Below, piece by piece: positions 19,217-30,108 of a stretch of 64,000 nt of DNA. Below the pieces are notes generated by a model. It made no database searches and had not been told where the DNA came from. It worked only from the letters and a program-made list of their open reading frames with translations. Position numbers and translations under genes: made by a program. This DNA comes from Acinetobacter tibetensis (GTDB taxonomy: Bacteria > Pseudomonadota > Gammaproteobacteria > Pseudomonadales > Moraxellaceae): NCBI RefSeq assembly GCF_023824315.1, contig NZ_CP098732.1, forward strand, positions 682,001 to 746,000, in the 5' to 3' direction. How positions within the stretch are numbered: the first letter of the stretch is position 1; each line of letters opens with the position of its first letter.

Positions 19217-20266
19217 TTATTCTTTAGCTTGATCGAGCTCTTCAAGGTCTTCTAACCATTGTTTTACTTTCACTTGCTTGCGAATAGCGTCCAAACTTTC
19301 ATATACAGCAGACTCAACCAATTGTTCTAATGCCTGATTATCAATATTTAATTCGCTGACTTTTTCAGCAATCAGTTTATAGGTATGGTTGGGCTGTTCG
19401 GGGCTGCCAGATATCAGCGGATCCAATATTCCATAGGTAATATTTTCTCCGAGACGTTGCCCAATGCTCTGGATTTGATGTTCAATTCGCCCACCGACAA
19501 TCGGGATTAAGCGTAATAGTTGAGTGAGTTCAGGGGTATCTTCAATGGCTTGATTCACAATGGCGCCAATATTTTGAGCAATCAACGTTTGGCGTTGCTG
19601 TAATTCCGTTGCCAGTGACTCTTGTAACAGCTCTGCTAAAACTTGAGCAAATAGGGTGCGATGATGATCGACCAAATCATGAATGATTTTTTTATGGGTT
19701 GAACTGGTATTCAGTTCATGTTTTACCCCATCCAATACCGTAATAACCACTCGGTCAGACAGTTCTTCCATAATCACACGGTAATAAAATTTTGCTCTTT
19801 TTTGAATGGATTCAGGAATAACGTTATAACCCAATTCATGTAGATGAAAAATAATAATCCCCGCACGAAATAATCGTAGGAAACGCAGATGTGGAATAAT
19901 TGCCAGTACTTCATACCAATGGATAAACGGAAAGAAAAACCAGCGGCGATGATGGCGATAAATGATAGCAATCACCCAACGCACCACAAGCTCAGTAATT
20001 AAGAACAAAATAAACCAAGCTTCGGTGGTAATGACCCACGGATGTAGATGAGTACGATAAAAATTGAGTACTTCATCTAAATGAATCGAATTTAGGAACC
20101 AGCCACCAATATTGCTCATTAAGAAAAAATTGGCAGCTAAGCAGAACAAGTTAAAAATGATCAGGAATACCATGAAGGTGTCATAGATCAGATAGAGTTT
20201 GAATGACCAACTCTGTGGATCGACACGATGATACTTTGATTTGGGTACTGACTTGTTCTGCTTCAT
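19217..20266 (-). CDS. membrane protein with ion-channel voltage-sensor-like N-terminus
   Basis: 349 residues. Four hydrophobic segments fill about residues 25-165. The end of this part reads YEVLAIIPHLRFLRLFRAGIIIFHLHELG, where basic residues recur every three positions as in S4 helices of ion channels. No pore selectivity motif is visible. Residues 170-349 are soluble, helical and probably self-associating. The gene is 4 bases downstream of an acyltransferase gene, so they are co-transcribed. Function unknown. Confidence 0.55.
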   Translation of the reverse strand: MKQNKSVPKSKYHRVDPQSWSFKLYLIYDTFMVFLIIFNLFCLAANFFLMSNIGGWFLNSIHLDEVLNFYRTHLHPWVITTEAWFILFLITELVVRWVIAIIYRHHRRWFFFPFIHWYEVLAIIPHLRFLRLFRAGIIIFHLHELGYNVIPESIQKRAKFYYRVIMEELSDRVVITVLDGVKHELNTSSTHKKIIHDLVDHHRTLFAQVLAELLQESLATELQQRQTLIAQNIGAIVNQAIEDTPELTQLLRLIPIVGGRIEHQIQSIGQRLGENITYGILDPLISGSPEQPNHTYKLIAEKVSELNIDNQALEQLVESAVYESLDAIRKQVKVKQWLEDLEELDQAKE

Positions 20267-20270
20267 AGGA

Positions 20271-21209
20271 TTACACCGTACTCATTTCAGCAGTTGTTAA
20301 ATATTGCGCTTTCATTTGACTAATTAACTGATCTTTTTCAGTCCAGAGATGATCGACCCATGCTTGGAATTGTGCACGATATTCATCATCATCTTCATAA
20401 TTTCCGCCTAGAACCCAGTCAGGAATTTCGATTTTGCGTAAATTCACAGCAATACGACCCACTTCACCTAGCCAGAATTCGCCATAACCTGGTGCACCAT
20501 CTGGATAAACAATCGTCATATCCACAAACGCATCAATTTGATCACCTAAAATATTCAAGGCCAATGCAAGTCCGCCTGCTTTGGGTTTAAGGAGATTTTG
20601 GTAAGGTGAGTTTTGTTGCTGATGTTTTTCAGGAGTGAATCGTGTTCCTTCCAAATAATTCAGTAAGGTAAAAGGTTGGCTTAACAATTGTTCACAGGCT
20701 TTACGCGCTTCTTCCATGTCTCGGGTTTTAAGCTCAGGATTTTTCTCAATTTCTTGTTTAGTATGTCGCTTCATCATCGGGAAGCCCAAAATTTTGAAGG
20801 CTTGTCCAACAAAGGGAATAAAAATGAGTTCCCATTTGGTGAAAAACCGCGTTAATGGCATACGCGTTAGTCCAAAATATTGATTCACTGTTGTGTCGAC
20901 CCAACTTTGGTGATTACAGGTCATTAAATAACGACCTTGCATGCTTAAGTCGAGGTTTTTATCGACTGTAATGTCCCATTTTAGATGGGGTAGGACATGA
21001 TCAATGAGCCAGTTATTGACGCCTAACCAGCTATTGGTAATTTGAATATTGGTTTTATCGACTTTCTGCGATTGTTTAACTAATTTAGTTAAACCGAGTG
21101 CGAGTACTGGTGGTCCATGAAAAAAAGTGCTGCCTGTCATGACAGAGCCAACAGTGAGTCCACGTGTGATTTTTTTTAATATGGGTTGTTTGTTTGCTTG
21201 AGATGACAT
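20271..21209 (-). CDS. 1-acylglycerol-3-phosphate acyltransferase-like (PlsC/YihG family)
   Basis: 312 residues from the ATG at 21209; an ATG nine codons upstream is also in frame. Motif I of PlsC-type enzymes is MTCNHQSWVDT (His and Asp four apart); motif III is NYLEGTRFTPEKH. These enzymes acylate lysophosphatidic acid in membrane phospholipid synthesis. The long form with FTKWELIFIPFVGQAFKILGFPMMKRHTK resembles E. coli YihG. It forms a two-gene unit with the downstream membrane protein. Confidence 0.82.
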   Translation of the reverse strand: MSSQANKQPILKKITRGLTVGSVMTGSTFFHGPPVLALGLTKLVKQSQKVDKTNIQITNSWLGVNNWLIDHVLPHLKWDITVDKNLDLSMQGRYLMTCNHQSWVDTTVNQYFGLTRMPLTRFFTKWELIFIPFVGQAFKILGFPMMKRHTKQEIEKNPELKTRDMEEARKACEQLLSQPFTLLNYLEGTRFTPEKHQQQNSPYQNLLKPKAGGLALALNILGDQIDAFVDMTIVYPDGAPGYGEFWLGEVGRIAVNLRKIEIPDWVLGGNYEDDDEYRAQFQAWVDHLWTEKDQLISQMKAQYLTTAEMSTV

Positions 21210-21477
21210 ATAAAAAATAATCCTGAGTAAAATCATCCATTATCGTTATTGAATATAGTTGCAAATTCTGAAAATAAAACAAGCGTTGTATTGGGTAAAT
21301 TATCTCTCATGATTTAATAAACATGTAGGGAATGTGATGAATGTACATTCAGAGTTGGAATTGATTATTACAAAATGTAACCATACAAGCGATTATTTAC
21401 AAAAAATCAATGGTCTAAGCCATGTTTTTAGGACACCATTTCAAACATAAACAAAACACACAAAATGGAGGCATGTC

Positions 21478-22125
21478 ATGCGTGCACTATTAATTTCATC
21501 AGCAGTAGCAGGGGCGTTAGTTCTTTCAGGTTGTCAATCTACTGGCAATGGTATGGAATATGACAAAGCGGCAATCGGTGCAGGTCTAGGTGCATTATTG
21601 GGTGCAGGTCTTGCTTATTCAAATGCAGACAAAGATAAAATGGGCCAAGCAGCAGCGATTGGTGCTGTAGTGGGCGGTGGTGCTGGTCTGTTATTAGACA
21701 AAAAAGAAAAACGTCTTCGTGAAGAACTTGCGGGTACCGGTGTTGATGTAGACCGTAACCAAGATGGTTCGATTAACTTGGTTATGCCAAGTGTTACCTT
21801 CGCAACCAACTCTTCAACCATTCAACCGCGTTTCCAAACAGCATTGAATGATGTTGCGCGTGTATTACGTGAAGATGGTACAGCGAACAAACTTGCACTT
21901 GTTATTCATGGTCATACTGACAACACTGGTACAGATGCGATTAATAATCCATTATCTCAAAACCGTGCGAACTCTGTGTTGAACTATTTATCCTCTCAAG
22001 GGATTGCAAGCTCACGTATGACTGCACGTGGTTACGGTTCTTCTTCACCAATCGCGAGCAATGATACTGCTGCGGGTCGTGAACAAAACCGTCGTGTAGA
22101 AATTACAGTGTATGAAACAAAATAA
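21478..22125 (+). CDS. OmpA-family lipoprotein
   Basis: 215 residues. A signal peptide with lipobox LSGC ends at Cys19. A glycine-zipper region follows (AAIGAGLGALLGAGLAYS, AAAIGAVVGGGAGLLL). The C-terminal OmpA/MotB domain has FATNSSTIQPRF and VIHGHTDNTG...LSQNRANSVLNYL, the peptidoglycan-binding signature. An outer-membrane lipoprotein tethered to the wall; similar to YiaD-type proteins. AATGGAGG ribosome site. Monocistronic with its own terminator. Confidence 0.88.
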   Translation: MRALLISSAVAGALVLSGCQSTGNGMEYDKAAIGAGLGALLGAGLAYSNADKDKMGQAAAIGAVVGGGAGLLLDKKEKRLREELAGTGVDVDRNQDGSINLVMPSVTFATNSSTIQPRFQTALNDVARVLREDGTANKLALVIHGHTDNTGTDAINNPLSQNRANSVLNYLSSQGIASSRMTARGYGSSSPIASNDTAAGREQNRRVEITVYETK

Positions 22126-22162
22126 TTAATATTTTGTTTGCTTAGAAATCATTGAGTTTCGA

Positions 22163-22189
22163 AAAAGCCACCTAAAGGTGGCTTTTTTT
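22163..22189 (+). terminator. intrinsic terminator
   Basis: AAAAGCCACC/GGTGGCTTTT around a TAAA loop with a T7 run, after the OmpA-like lipoprotein gene. Confidence 0.92.
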
Positions 22190-22272
22190 ATGAACAGATA
22201 ATCGTCATTTTAGGTTAGGCATCTGGGGGTTTGATGTCTATAATCTAGTTCGGATCAAAAAGAGGAAACACT

Positions 22273-24312
22273 ATGTCGCTGGCAAGTCAGTTAAACGACA
22301 AGCAACTTGAAGCCATGAAATATACTCAAGGACCCTTGTTAGTACTTGCAGGGGCTGGTTCGGGTAAAACTTCAGTCATTACCCGTAAAATTGCTTATTT
22401 GGTCAAACACTGCGGGATTCCTGCTTATCGCATTACCGCGATGACCTTTACTAACAAAGCCGCACGTGAAATGAAAGAACGTGTGACAAAGTTGTTGTCG
22501 CGTGAAGAAGCAAAAGGGCTCTCGGTTTCGACCTTTCATACCTTCGGTCTAAACATGTTGCGTTTAGAGCTGAAACACACACCATTAAAAAATAATTTTT
22601 CTATTTTAGATGCAGATGACTGTAAGCGTATTTTGATGGACTTGATGCACCGTGACAATTTATCTGGTGCTGAAAGTAAAGAGCTGATTGCCAAAGCCAT
22701 GAAGATGATTTCAGACTGGAAAAATGATTTGATTCCACCTGAACAGGCACACATTACCTGTGAAACTGCTGAAGATGTTCAGTTCGCGCACTTGTATCAA
22801 CTGTATGAGCGTAATTTACGGGCGTATAATGCAGTAGATTTTGATGATCTGATTGTAATGCCAACGCGCTTGTTGCAAGAAAATCAAGAAGTAAGAGATC
22901 GTTGGCAAAATCGCATTCGCTATTTGTTAGTCGATGAATATCAAGATACCAATACAGCACAGTATATTTTGGTGAAACTCTTGGTCGGTGTGATGGGGCA
23001 GTTTACGGCTGTGGGCGATGATGACCAATCGATCTACGCATGGCGTGGGGCGAAGCCAGAAAATATGGCTTTGCTGAATGAAGATTTTCGCAATTTAAAA
23101 GTGATTAAACTGGAGCAGAACTATCGTTCGACCAGTCGTATTTTAAAAGCGGCGAATACTGTAATTGGTAACAATCCGCATATTTTTGATAAAAAACTTT
23201 GGTCAGATAAAGGCCATGGCGAAGTAATTCGTGTCATCACTTGTCGTAATGACGATGATGAAGCAGAACGGGTCGTTAAAGACCTGATTACCCATAAACT
23301 GATGAATGGCAAAAATTGGAAAGATTATGCCATTCTGTATCGGGGTAATTTCCAAGCACGTATTTTAGAGACGCAACTGCGTCAAATGCAGATTCCATAT
23401 AAGTTATCTGGTGGTCAGTCCTTCTTCGCCCGTGCAGAAATCAAAGATATCATGAGTTATCTGCGCCTGATTATTAATCCTGAAGATGACAGTGCTTTTT
23501 TACGTATTATTAATACGCCAAAACGCGCGATTGGCCCTGTTACTTTAGAAAAACTCGGTTTATTTGCCCAAGAAAATCATTTGTCTTTATTGACGGCGGC
23601 GGGCGACCAACGCTTGACCATGGTTATTCCGAAAAAGGCCACCACGCAATTGGCTGAATTTGCCGAATTTATTGCCAATTTTACGCGCGAATTGCTAGAA
23701 GATGATGAACCAGTACCGATTATTCGCCAAATGATGTTTGAAGCAGGCTATATCGACTATATCAAAGAGTCTGCTGCTACACCTGCACAGGAAAAAACCA
23801 AGCTCGACAATATTGAAGTGCTGTATACCAGTATTCAAAGTTTGATTAATCGTGCAGAAGATGTCGATGAGCGCAATATTGAGAGTGTGATTCGCAAAAT
23901 GGTGTTGCTCGATATGTTAGAGCAGCAACAGGAAGAAGAAGACACCGATAAAGTCAATTTGTTGACTTTGCATGCTTCGAAAGGCTTGGAATTTCCATTC
24001 GTGTATTTGATTGGTTTAGAAGAAGAGTTACTGCCTCATAAAAACTCGATTGCGGCTGAAACGGTCGAAGAAGAACGCCGTTTGATGTACGTAGGAATTA
24101 CTCGAGCACGTCAAGGTTTAACCATTACCTTGGCAGAGCAACGTAAAGCGGGTGGGCAAATGCGTCAAATGACTCCAAGCCGCTTTTTAGATGAATTGCC
24201 ACAAGATGAATTGGAGTGGTTGGGACGCAAGAAAAAGCTCGCGGGCAATGTCGATCCGAAGCAGCAAGCACAACACTACCTCGAAAATTTACGCGCTTTA
24301 ATTAAGCGTTGA
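22273..24312 (+). CDS. rep: ATP-dependent DNA helicase Rep
   Basis: 679 residues, superfamily 1A 3'-5' helicase that clears proteins ahead of replication forks. Walker A is GAGSGKTSV (residues 27-35); others visible are [23 protein letters not shown] (Walker B), [13 protein letters not shown] and [24 protein letters not shown]. Length and motifs fit Rep better than UvrD, which is longer at the C-terminus. Followed 34 bases later by dut. Confidence 0.93.
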   Translation: MSLASQLNDKQLEAMKYTQGPLLVLAGAGSGKTSVITRKIAYLVKHCGIPAYRITAMTFTNKAAREMKERVTKLLSREEAKGLSVSTFHTFGLNMLRLELKHTPLKNNFSILDADDCKRILMDLMHRDNLSGAESKELIAKAMKMISDWKNDLIPPEQAHITCETAEDVQFAHLYQLYERNLRAYNAVDFDDLIVMPTRLLQENQEVRDRWQNRIRYLLVDEYQDTNTAQYILVKLLVGVMGQFTAVGDDDQSIYAWRGAKPENMALLNEDFRNLKVIKLEQNYRSTSRILKAANTVIGNNPHIFDKKLWSDKGHGEVIRVITCRNDDDEAERVVKDLITHKLMNGKNWKDYAILYRGNFQARILETQLRQMQIPYKLSGGQSFFARAEIKDIMSYLRLIINPEDDSAFLRIINTPKRAIGPVTLEKLGLFAQENHLSLLTAAGDQRLTMVIPKKATTQLAEFAEFIANFTRELLEDDEPVPIIRQMMFEAGYIDYIKESAATPAQEKTKLDNIEVLYTSIQSLINRAEDVDERNIESVIRKMVLLDMLEQQQEEEDTDKVNLLTLHASKGLEFPFVYLIGLEEELLPHKNSIAAETVEEERRLMYVGITRARQGLTITLAEQRKAGGQMRQMTPSRFLDELPQDELEWLGRKKKLAGNVDPKQQAQHYLENLRALIKR

Positions 24313-24346
24313 TTGCGATATTAATTTTGAAACAGTAGGAAAAAAT

Positions 24347-24799
24347 ATGAAGGTTCAAGTTAAAGTTCTAGATGCACGTTTAGGACAAGAATGGCCAATG
24401 CCAACTTATGCAACGCAAGGTTCTGCTGGTTTAGATTTGCGTGCATGTGTGACTGAACCCACTGTCATTGAACCAGGTCAAACGGTACTGGTTAAAACAG
24501 GTTTAGCTATTTATATCGAAGATACAGGCTTTGCAGGTCTGATCCTACCGCGTTCAGGTTTAGGACATAAACACGGTATCGTTTTAGGTAATTTGGTGGG
24601 TTTAATCGACTCAGACTACCAAGGTGAGTTGATGGTTTCGGTATGGAACCGTGGTCAAAATGCGTTTACTTTGGAACCTGGTGAACGTTTAGCCCAGTAT
24701 GTACTTGTGCCTGTGGTGCAAGCAGAATTTGAACAAGTGGATGAATTTGTGGCGACTGAGCGTGGTGCAGGTGGCTTTGGGCATACAGGTAAAAACTGA
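24347..24799 (+). CDS. dut: dUTP pyrophosphatase
   Basis: 150 residues; trimeric dUTPase that keeps uracil out of DNA and makes dUMP. All motifs are visible: [38 protein letters not shown] and the C-terminal [11 protein letters not shown] lid. A GTAGGAAAAA ribosome site precedes the ATG. Confidence 0.97.
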   Translation: MKVQVKVLDARLGQEWPMPTYATQGSAGLDLRACVTEPTVIEPGQTVLVKTGLAIYIEDTGFAGLILPRSGLGHKHGIVLGNLVGLIDSDYQGELMVSVWNRGQNAFTLEPGERLAQYVLVPVVQAEFEQVDEFVATERGAGGFGHTGKN

Positions 24800-24808
24800 T
24801 GTTGATAT

Positions 24809-24830
24809 GAAAGAGCCTTCGGGCTCTTTC
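24809..24830 (+). terminator. terminator of dut
   Basis: Perfect 9-bp stem GAAAGAGCC/GGCTCTTTC closed by a TTCG tetraloop; the T-run is short, so it may be leaky. Confidence 0.75.
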
Positions 24831-25005
24831 ATTCTGAAATATAAAAGATTTTATTTAATTTCAATTTATAAGTTGTCCACAACACTTAAATAGTATTAAC
24901 AGTTCAATTCTATTCAGATATAAACTAGAAATATTTTAAAACATTTACGTTGTATGAATAAGACGAATTTTTAAAGTGTTCGTTGGATTCAGAAGTTACA
25001 AATAT

Positions 25006-26430
25006 ATGAATATTCAACAACCTATATTTCCATGGCAGGTCTTTCGTGCCTATGATATCCGTGGAAAAGTAACCTTATTAACACCCGAATTGGTTGAAGC
25101 GATAGCTCATGGTCTGGCCTGCCAGTACCAACAAGCCGCTCAAACCACAGTGGTGATTGGCTATGATGCTCGACTGAGTAGCCCAGCTTACGCCCAAATA
25201 ATACAAAAAATATTTGAAAAGAAAGGGTTTCATGTCGTGAATGTGGGGTGTTGCTCTAGCCCAATGTTGTATTACTCTGCGCGCCAATTTGCAGGCAATG
25301 GTATTATGGTGACTGCAAGTCATAATCCGAAAAGTGACAATGGCATCAAATGGATTATGCAAGGTGAACCGCCGTGTCCTGAAATGATCCAACAAGTGGG
25401 TTATGTCGCGAGTTTACAGTTTTCTCCTCAACGTAAAGTCCCTTTAACCCATGTTCAGCATCAGTTTGATGTGAGCTATTGTTTGAAGTATCAGCAAGCG
25501 ATCTTAGAAGATATTCAACTGAAACGTCCTTTCCATGTGGTGATTGATGGTTTACATGGTTCGGCAGGGCGCTGTGCCGTTTTGGTTTTACAAAAGTTAG
25601 GTTGTCAGGTGACGGCACTGCGTTGTGAATCTAATGGAGACTTTCCTGATCATGCCCCTGATCCATCGCAAGCCAGTCATTTAATTGCTTTGACCGAAAC
25701 AGTTCGACAGCAACACGCAGATATTGGCATTGCGCTAGATGGGGACGGTGACCGACTGGTATTGGTCGATGAGCATGGCAGTATTATTGGTGCGGATCGT
25801 TTATTGTCTTTATTTGCCGAAATGTGTCTTGCTACGCATCCTCAGCATGAAGTGGTGTTTGATGTGAAATGCTCGACCATGGTACGCAATACCGTGTGTG
25901 AATTGGGTGGGCAAGCCAAAATGATTCGTACAGGCAGTAGCTTCTTAAAGACATATCTCATGCAATCGCGTGGAAAGGCGGTGTTTGGTGGGGAATACGC
26001 TGGACACTATGTGTTTAATGATGGTCGTGGTTTTGGTTATGATGATGGCTTATATGCGGCATTACGTGTACTTGAATTTTTAAGTCAAGATCCAGATTTC
26101 ACGCTTTCACAAGCACTAGCCAAATATCCTGAGCGTTGTAGTACCGAAGATACCTATATCAGTACTTATAGTACTGATCCTAAAACATTATTGGCCGATA
26201 TCGAAGTCCAGAGCCATCATATTGCTGCTCAATTGAGTAAAATTGATGGTGTACGGCTTGATTTTGAAGATGGTTTTGGCATTATTCGAGCATCCAATAC
26301 TGGCGAATATTTTACTGTTCGTTTTGATGCCGATAATCCTGCTCGTTTAAATGATATTCGGCAATCATTTGTTTCCATGTTAAGTGATCGATATCCTAAA
26401 ATCGCGCACGACATTTTAAATGCTCATTGA
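25006..26430 (+). CDS. algC: phosphomannomutase/phosphoglucomutase
   Basis: 474 residues from the ATG at 25006. Interconverts hexose 1- and 6-phosphates for exopolysaccharide and LPS. The phosphoserine loop is TASHNPKSDNG, the metal loop DGDGDRLVLVD, and the sugar-binding loop GGEYAGHYVF. It begins with QQPIFPWQVFRAYDIRGK. An in-frame GTG ten codons upstream is unlikely. The gene is 12 bases from argB and preceded by dut, a gene order known from Acinetobacter. Confidence 0.93.
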   Translation: MNIQQPIFPWQVFRAYDIRGKVTLLTPELVEAIAHGLACQYQQAAQTTVVIGYDARLSSPAYAQIIQKIFEKKGFHVVNVGCCSSPMLYYSARQFAGNGIMVTASHNPKSDNGIKWIMQGEPPCPEMIQQVGYVASLQFSPQRKVPLTHVQHQFDVSYCLKYQQAILEDIQLKRPFHVVIDGLHGSAGRCAVLVLQKLGCQVTALRCESNGDFPDHAPDPSQASHLIALTETVRQQHADIGIALDGDGDRLVLVDEHGSIIGADRLLSLFAEMCLATHPQHEVVFDVKCSTMVRNTVCELGGQAKMIRTGSSFLKTYLMQSRGKAVFGGEYAGHYVFNDGRGFGYDDGLYAALRVLEFLSQDPDFTLSQALAKYPERCSTEDTYISTYSTDPKTLLADIEVQSHHIAAQLSKIDGVRLDFEDGFGIIRASNTGEYFTVRFDADNPARLNDIRQSFVSMLSDRYPKIAHDILNAH

Positions 26431-27342
<912 letters not shown>

Positions 27343-27369
27343 TCCATTCGGTTTATCTTGTGTTTAAAG

Positions 27370-27393
27370 CCAGTCCTTAAGGGCTGGTTTTTT
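27370..27393 (+). terminator. terminator of algC-argB
   Basis: CCAGTCC/GGGCTGG with TTAA loop and six T, 28 bases after argB. Confidence 0.88.
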
Positions 27394-27487
27394 ATTGTGG
27401 AGATTATTTAACAGTCGTCATTTTTTGGTCATTGTATTGTCATCTGCATTGCCTAGTGTATGAAAAAAGCCAGAAGAGCGCATAACA

Positions 27488-28264
27488 ATGTTTGAAAAGT
27501 TGAATCTATATCGTCAAAACTTTACTTTTCCATTACAAAAAAAAGCTGAAAAACAAACGCATCAATACCGCTTTGAATGGGTGGAAGATTTAAAACAATT
27601 ACATGAAGTCCAGAAATTCCGAGCAGCACAATTTTCCCAACAATTCGGAATTACATTCGATCAAAACATCGATCAGGACTTGTATGATTTTGGCTGTGAA
27701 CATGCAGTACTGCGTGATAAATACAGCAATGAAATTGTGGCCTATACACGCTTAAAACTCTTGCAAGGACAAGATTTGGCACAGAGCTATAGCGCGCAAG
27801 AATTTAAAATTATTGATGAACTGGGACATTTATCCAATATTGTAGAAATTGGACGAACTTGTGTACATCATCGCTATCGTTCTAGTCGCGCCTTATCCAT
27901 TTTATGGCTCAATCTCGTTCCTAAAGTACTTTGGGAGATGCGGGCGAAATATTTGATTGGTTGTGTCAGTATCCGCCTACAAGGCAATCAGGCACGTGCT
28001 TACTACACGCATCAATATTTAAAACAACTCAGTCCTACACAGACTTGTGCGATTCAACCTCAAATGGCGTATGAGCCCACATATCCTGAATACAGTTTTG
28101 CGCAAGATGAAAAAATTCCAAAATTATTTGATGTGTATTTAAAAATGCATGCCAAATTATCACAGCAGGCATTTTATGATCGTGAATTTAATTGTCTGGA
28201 TTATTTTGTTTTACTCGAAGTGAATAAAATGGCGAAGAGTTTTGTCATGAAAAAACAGCTTTAG
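27488..28264 (+). CDS. GNAT-family acyltransferase (OlsB / ornithine acyl-ACP transferase-like)
   Basis: 258 residues. The pattern LHEVQKFRAAQFSQQFGI, then EIVAYTRLKLL and IVEIGRTCVHHRYRSSRALSILWLNL is that of the hemolysin/OlsB group of GNAT proteins (PF13444), which N-acylate ornithine from acyl-ACP in ornithine-lipid synthesis. The substrate is inferred from the family; no olsA partner is adjacent. Monocistronic. Confidence 0.7.
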   Translation: MFEKLNLYRQNFTFPLQKKAEKQTHQYRFEWVEDLKQLHEVQKFRAAQFSQQFGITFDQNIDQDLYDFGCEHAVLRDKYSNEIVAYTRLKLLQGQDLAQSYSAQEFKIIDELGHLSNIVEIGRTCVHHRYRSSRALSILWLNLVPKVLWEMRAKYLIGCVSIRLQGNQARAYYTHQYLKQLSPTQTCAIQPQMAYEPTYPEYSFAQDEKIPKLFDVYLKMHAKLSQQAFYDREFNCLDYFVLLEVNKMAKSFVMKKQL

Positions 28265-28369
28265 CGTTAAGCATTAAAATTACTGAACCTAGCATAGATT
28301 AAGATTTACAAGCCTTGCTGTCGTCATGCACAATAAACCCATAATCTATTAAAGTGTTTATAGTTGCTT

Positions 28370-29218
28370 ATGTGTCAGTTGCTCGGAATGAATTGTGCGA
28401 CCCCAACGGATATTACGTTCTCTTTCCGTGGTTTTTCACAGCGTGCGGGCATTACTTCAGATCATTGTGATGGCTTCGGCATTGCTTTTTTTGAAGACAA
28501 AGCTTGTCGCTTATTTGTGGATAATCAGTCTGCGGTTGAATCTCCAATTGCGGAACTGGTACGGAATTATCCGATTAAATCACGCAATGTGATTGCACAT
28601 ATTCGTAAAGCGACTCAAGGCAAAATTAACTTAGAAAACTCACATCCGTTTATGCGTGAGCTATGGGGGCGTCAATGGATTTTTGCCCATAATGGTGACT
28701 TATTGGATTTTGATCCGCCATTAACTGGACATTTTACCCCGGTTGGCAATACGGACAGTGAACGTGCATTTTGTTTTCTATTGGATCAATTGGTCGCTAA
28801 ATTTGGTTATGTCGAGCCATCTTTAACCCAAGTATTTGAGTTACTGTTAGAAATTGCGCCAAAAATTGCAGAACACGGAACTTTTAACTTCTGCTTATCT
28901 AATGGTCAGGCATTATTTAGTTATGCCATTACCAAATTGCATTGGTTGGTACGTGAATATCCATTTAAACCTGCACAGTTGATTGATCTCGATGTCGAAG
29001 TCGATTTTAGTCAAGTGACCACTCCTGAAGATCGTGTTGCCGTCATTACGACTGAACCGCTGACGCAGAATGAAGTTTGGCAGGCATTTCAACCTGGCGA
29101 AATGATTTTATTCCAATACGGACAACCCATTCAGCGTGCATTTACTCAGGTCGATCGCTTAGTTCGTGAGCAAGCCAATCCGACGTTAAAACGAATTACT
29201 CGCGCTGATCAATATTGA
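28370..29218 (+). CDS. class II glutamine amidotransferase (YafJ-like)
   Basis: 282 residues from the ATG at 28370, which exposes Cys2 (MCQLLGMNCATP) as the N-terminal nucleophile once Met is removed. This decides the start over an upstream in-frame TTG. Conserved active-site elements are HIRKATQG, ENSHPFMRELWGRQWIFAHNG and NTDSERAFCFLLDQ. Only the glutaminase domain is present, as in YafJ. The acceptor of the ammonia is unknown. Confidence 0.87.
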   Translation: MCQLLGMNCATPTDITFSFRGFSQRAGITSDHCDGFGIAFFEDKACRLFVDNQSAVESPIAELVRNYPIKSRNVIAHIRKATQGKINLENSHPFMRELWGRQWIFAHNGDLLDFDPPLTGHFTPVGNTDSERAFCFLLDQLVAKFGYVEPSLTQVFELLLEIAPKIAEHGTFNFCLSNGQALFSYAITKLHWLVREYPFKPAQLIDLDVEVDFSQVTTPEDRVAVITTEPLTQNEVWQAFQPGEMILFQYGQPIQRAFTQVDRLVREQANPTLKRITRADQY

Positions 29219-29367
29219 GAGTGGCGCGAGAATTGCAAAATGATGCAATTTGATTGTTAAAATTAACATTTTCATAATTAAAGAAAAAATAAACTTTTGG
29301 TTAAAAAATATCTTATTCTTTTAGTCGGGTATAAACAAATTAATATATACATATCATTGTCTTAGCC

Positions 29368-29373
29368 TATAAT
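29368..29373 (+). promoter_or_regulatory. candidate -10 box for the hemerythrin gene
   Basis: TATAAT in a very AT-rich 240-base spacer, about 110 bases before the hemerythrin start. No convincing -35 box at 16-18 bases. Confidence 0.3.
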
Positions 29374-29485
29374 TTTCGCTAAAAACTGGAATCCAGACTG
29401 ATTTACTTGTTTTTTATTTAAATTTAATACCGTTACTATCCTTTTCAAGTAACGAATGATGAATTTTAAATGGGAGCGTATCAAG

Positions 29486-29935
29486 ATGAAATGGGTTCCA
29501 GAATATAATACTGGTATCGATGTGATTGATGATCAGCATAAGCGAATCCTTGATTATATTAATGAAATTAATGATATTGCTCTTCACACAGAGCGTGACC
29601 GCATTAAACAGATTCTCGATAATATTATTGATTACACCCAATCGCATTTTACTTTTGAAGAATCTCTACAAGAAGAAGCGGGTTATAAATACCGTGTGCC
29701 GCATAAACGTGTGCATGACTTATTTATTAAAAAAATTGAGTCTTATCGTGACCGTTTTGAAATGGGGCACTCGATTGAAGCTGAATTACATGAAGTCTTG
29801 GCGAAATGGTTGATTAACCATATCCAACACGATGATGCGGATTATGTTGGCGCTGTTAAAGAGAACATGATGGGAATTATTAAAGAAAAAGAAAAGAAAA
29901 AGGGCAAGAATTGGTTTGCTCGCTTCTTCTCTTAA
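29486..29935 (+). CDS. bacteriohemerythrin
   Basis: 149 residues from MKWVPEYNTGIDVIDDQHK at 29486 (GGAG nine bases upstream); two upstream ATGs are in frame but outside the family's start. The oxygen-binding di-iron ligands are in DDQHKRI, SHFTFEE, HKRVH and HIQHDDADY. The C-terminus is a lysine-rich tail (KEKEKKKGKNW). Bacteriohemerythrins bind O2 reversibly and can supply or sense it. Confidence 0.9.
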   Translation: MKWVPEYNTGIDVIDDQHKRILDYINEINDIALHTERDRIKQILDNIIDYTQSHFTFEESLQEEAGYKYRVPHKRVHDLFIKKIESYRDRFEMGHSIEAELHEVLAKWLINHIQHDDADYVGAVKENMMGIIKEKEKKKGKNWFARFFS

Positions 29936-30016
29936 GTACAGTAAGGTCTAGAATTCAGCAAGGACATGCTGTGCAAAAGAATTAAAAAGTTAAAAAAGAA
30001 ATAAAAGTATTGGCGC

Positions 30017-30055
30017 AGCAAGCCATCGAATGCGGTGGTTTGCTTTTCTTTTTGA
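30017..30055 (+). terminator. terminator of the hemerythrin gene
   Basis: AGCAAGCCA/TGGTTTGCT stem with a 10-base loop followed by TTCTTTTTG. Confidence 0.7.
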
Positions 30056-30108
30056 TTTTCACGCATGAGAAAGGCAAAATAGCGATAGATTTTTATTAGG
30101 AATGCATC

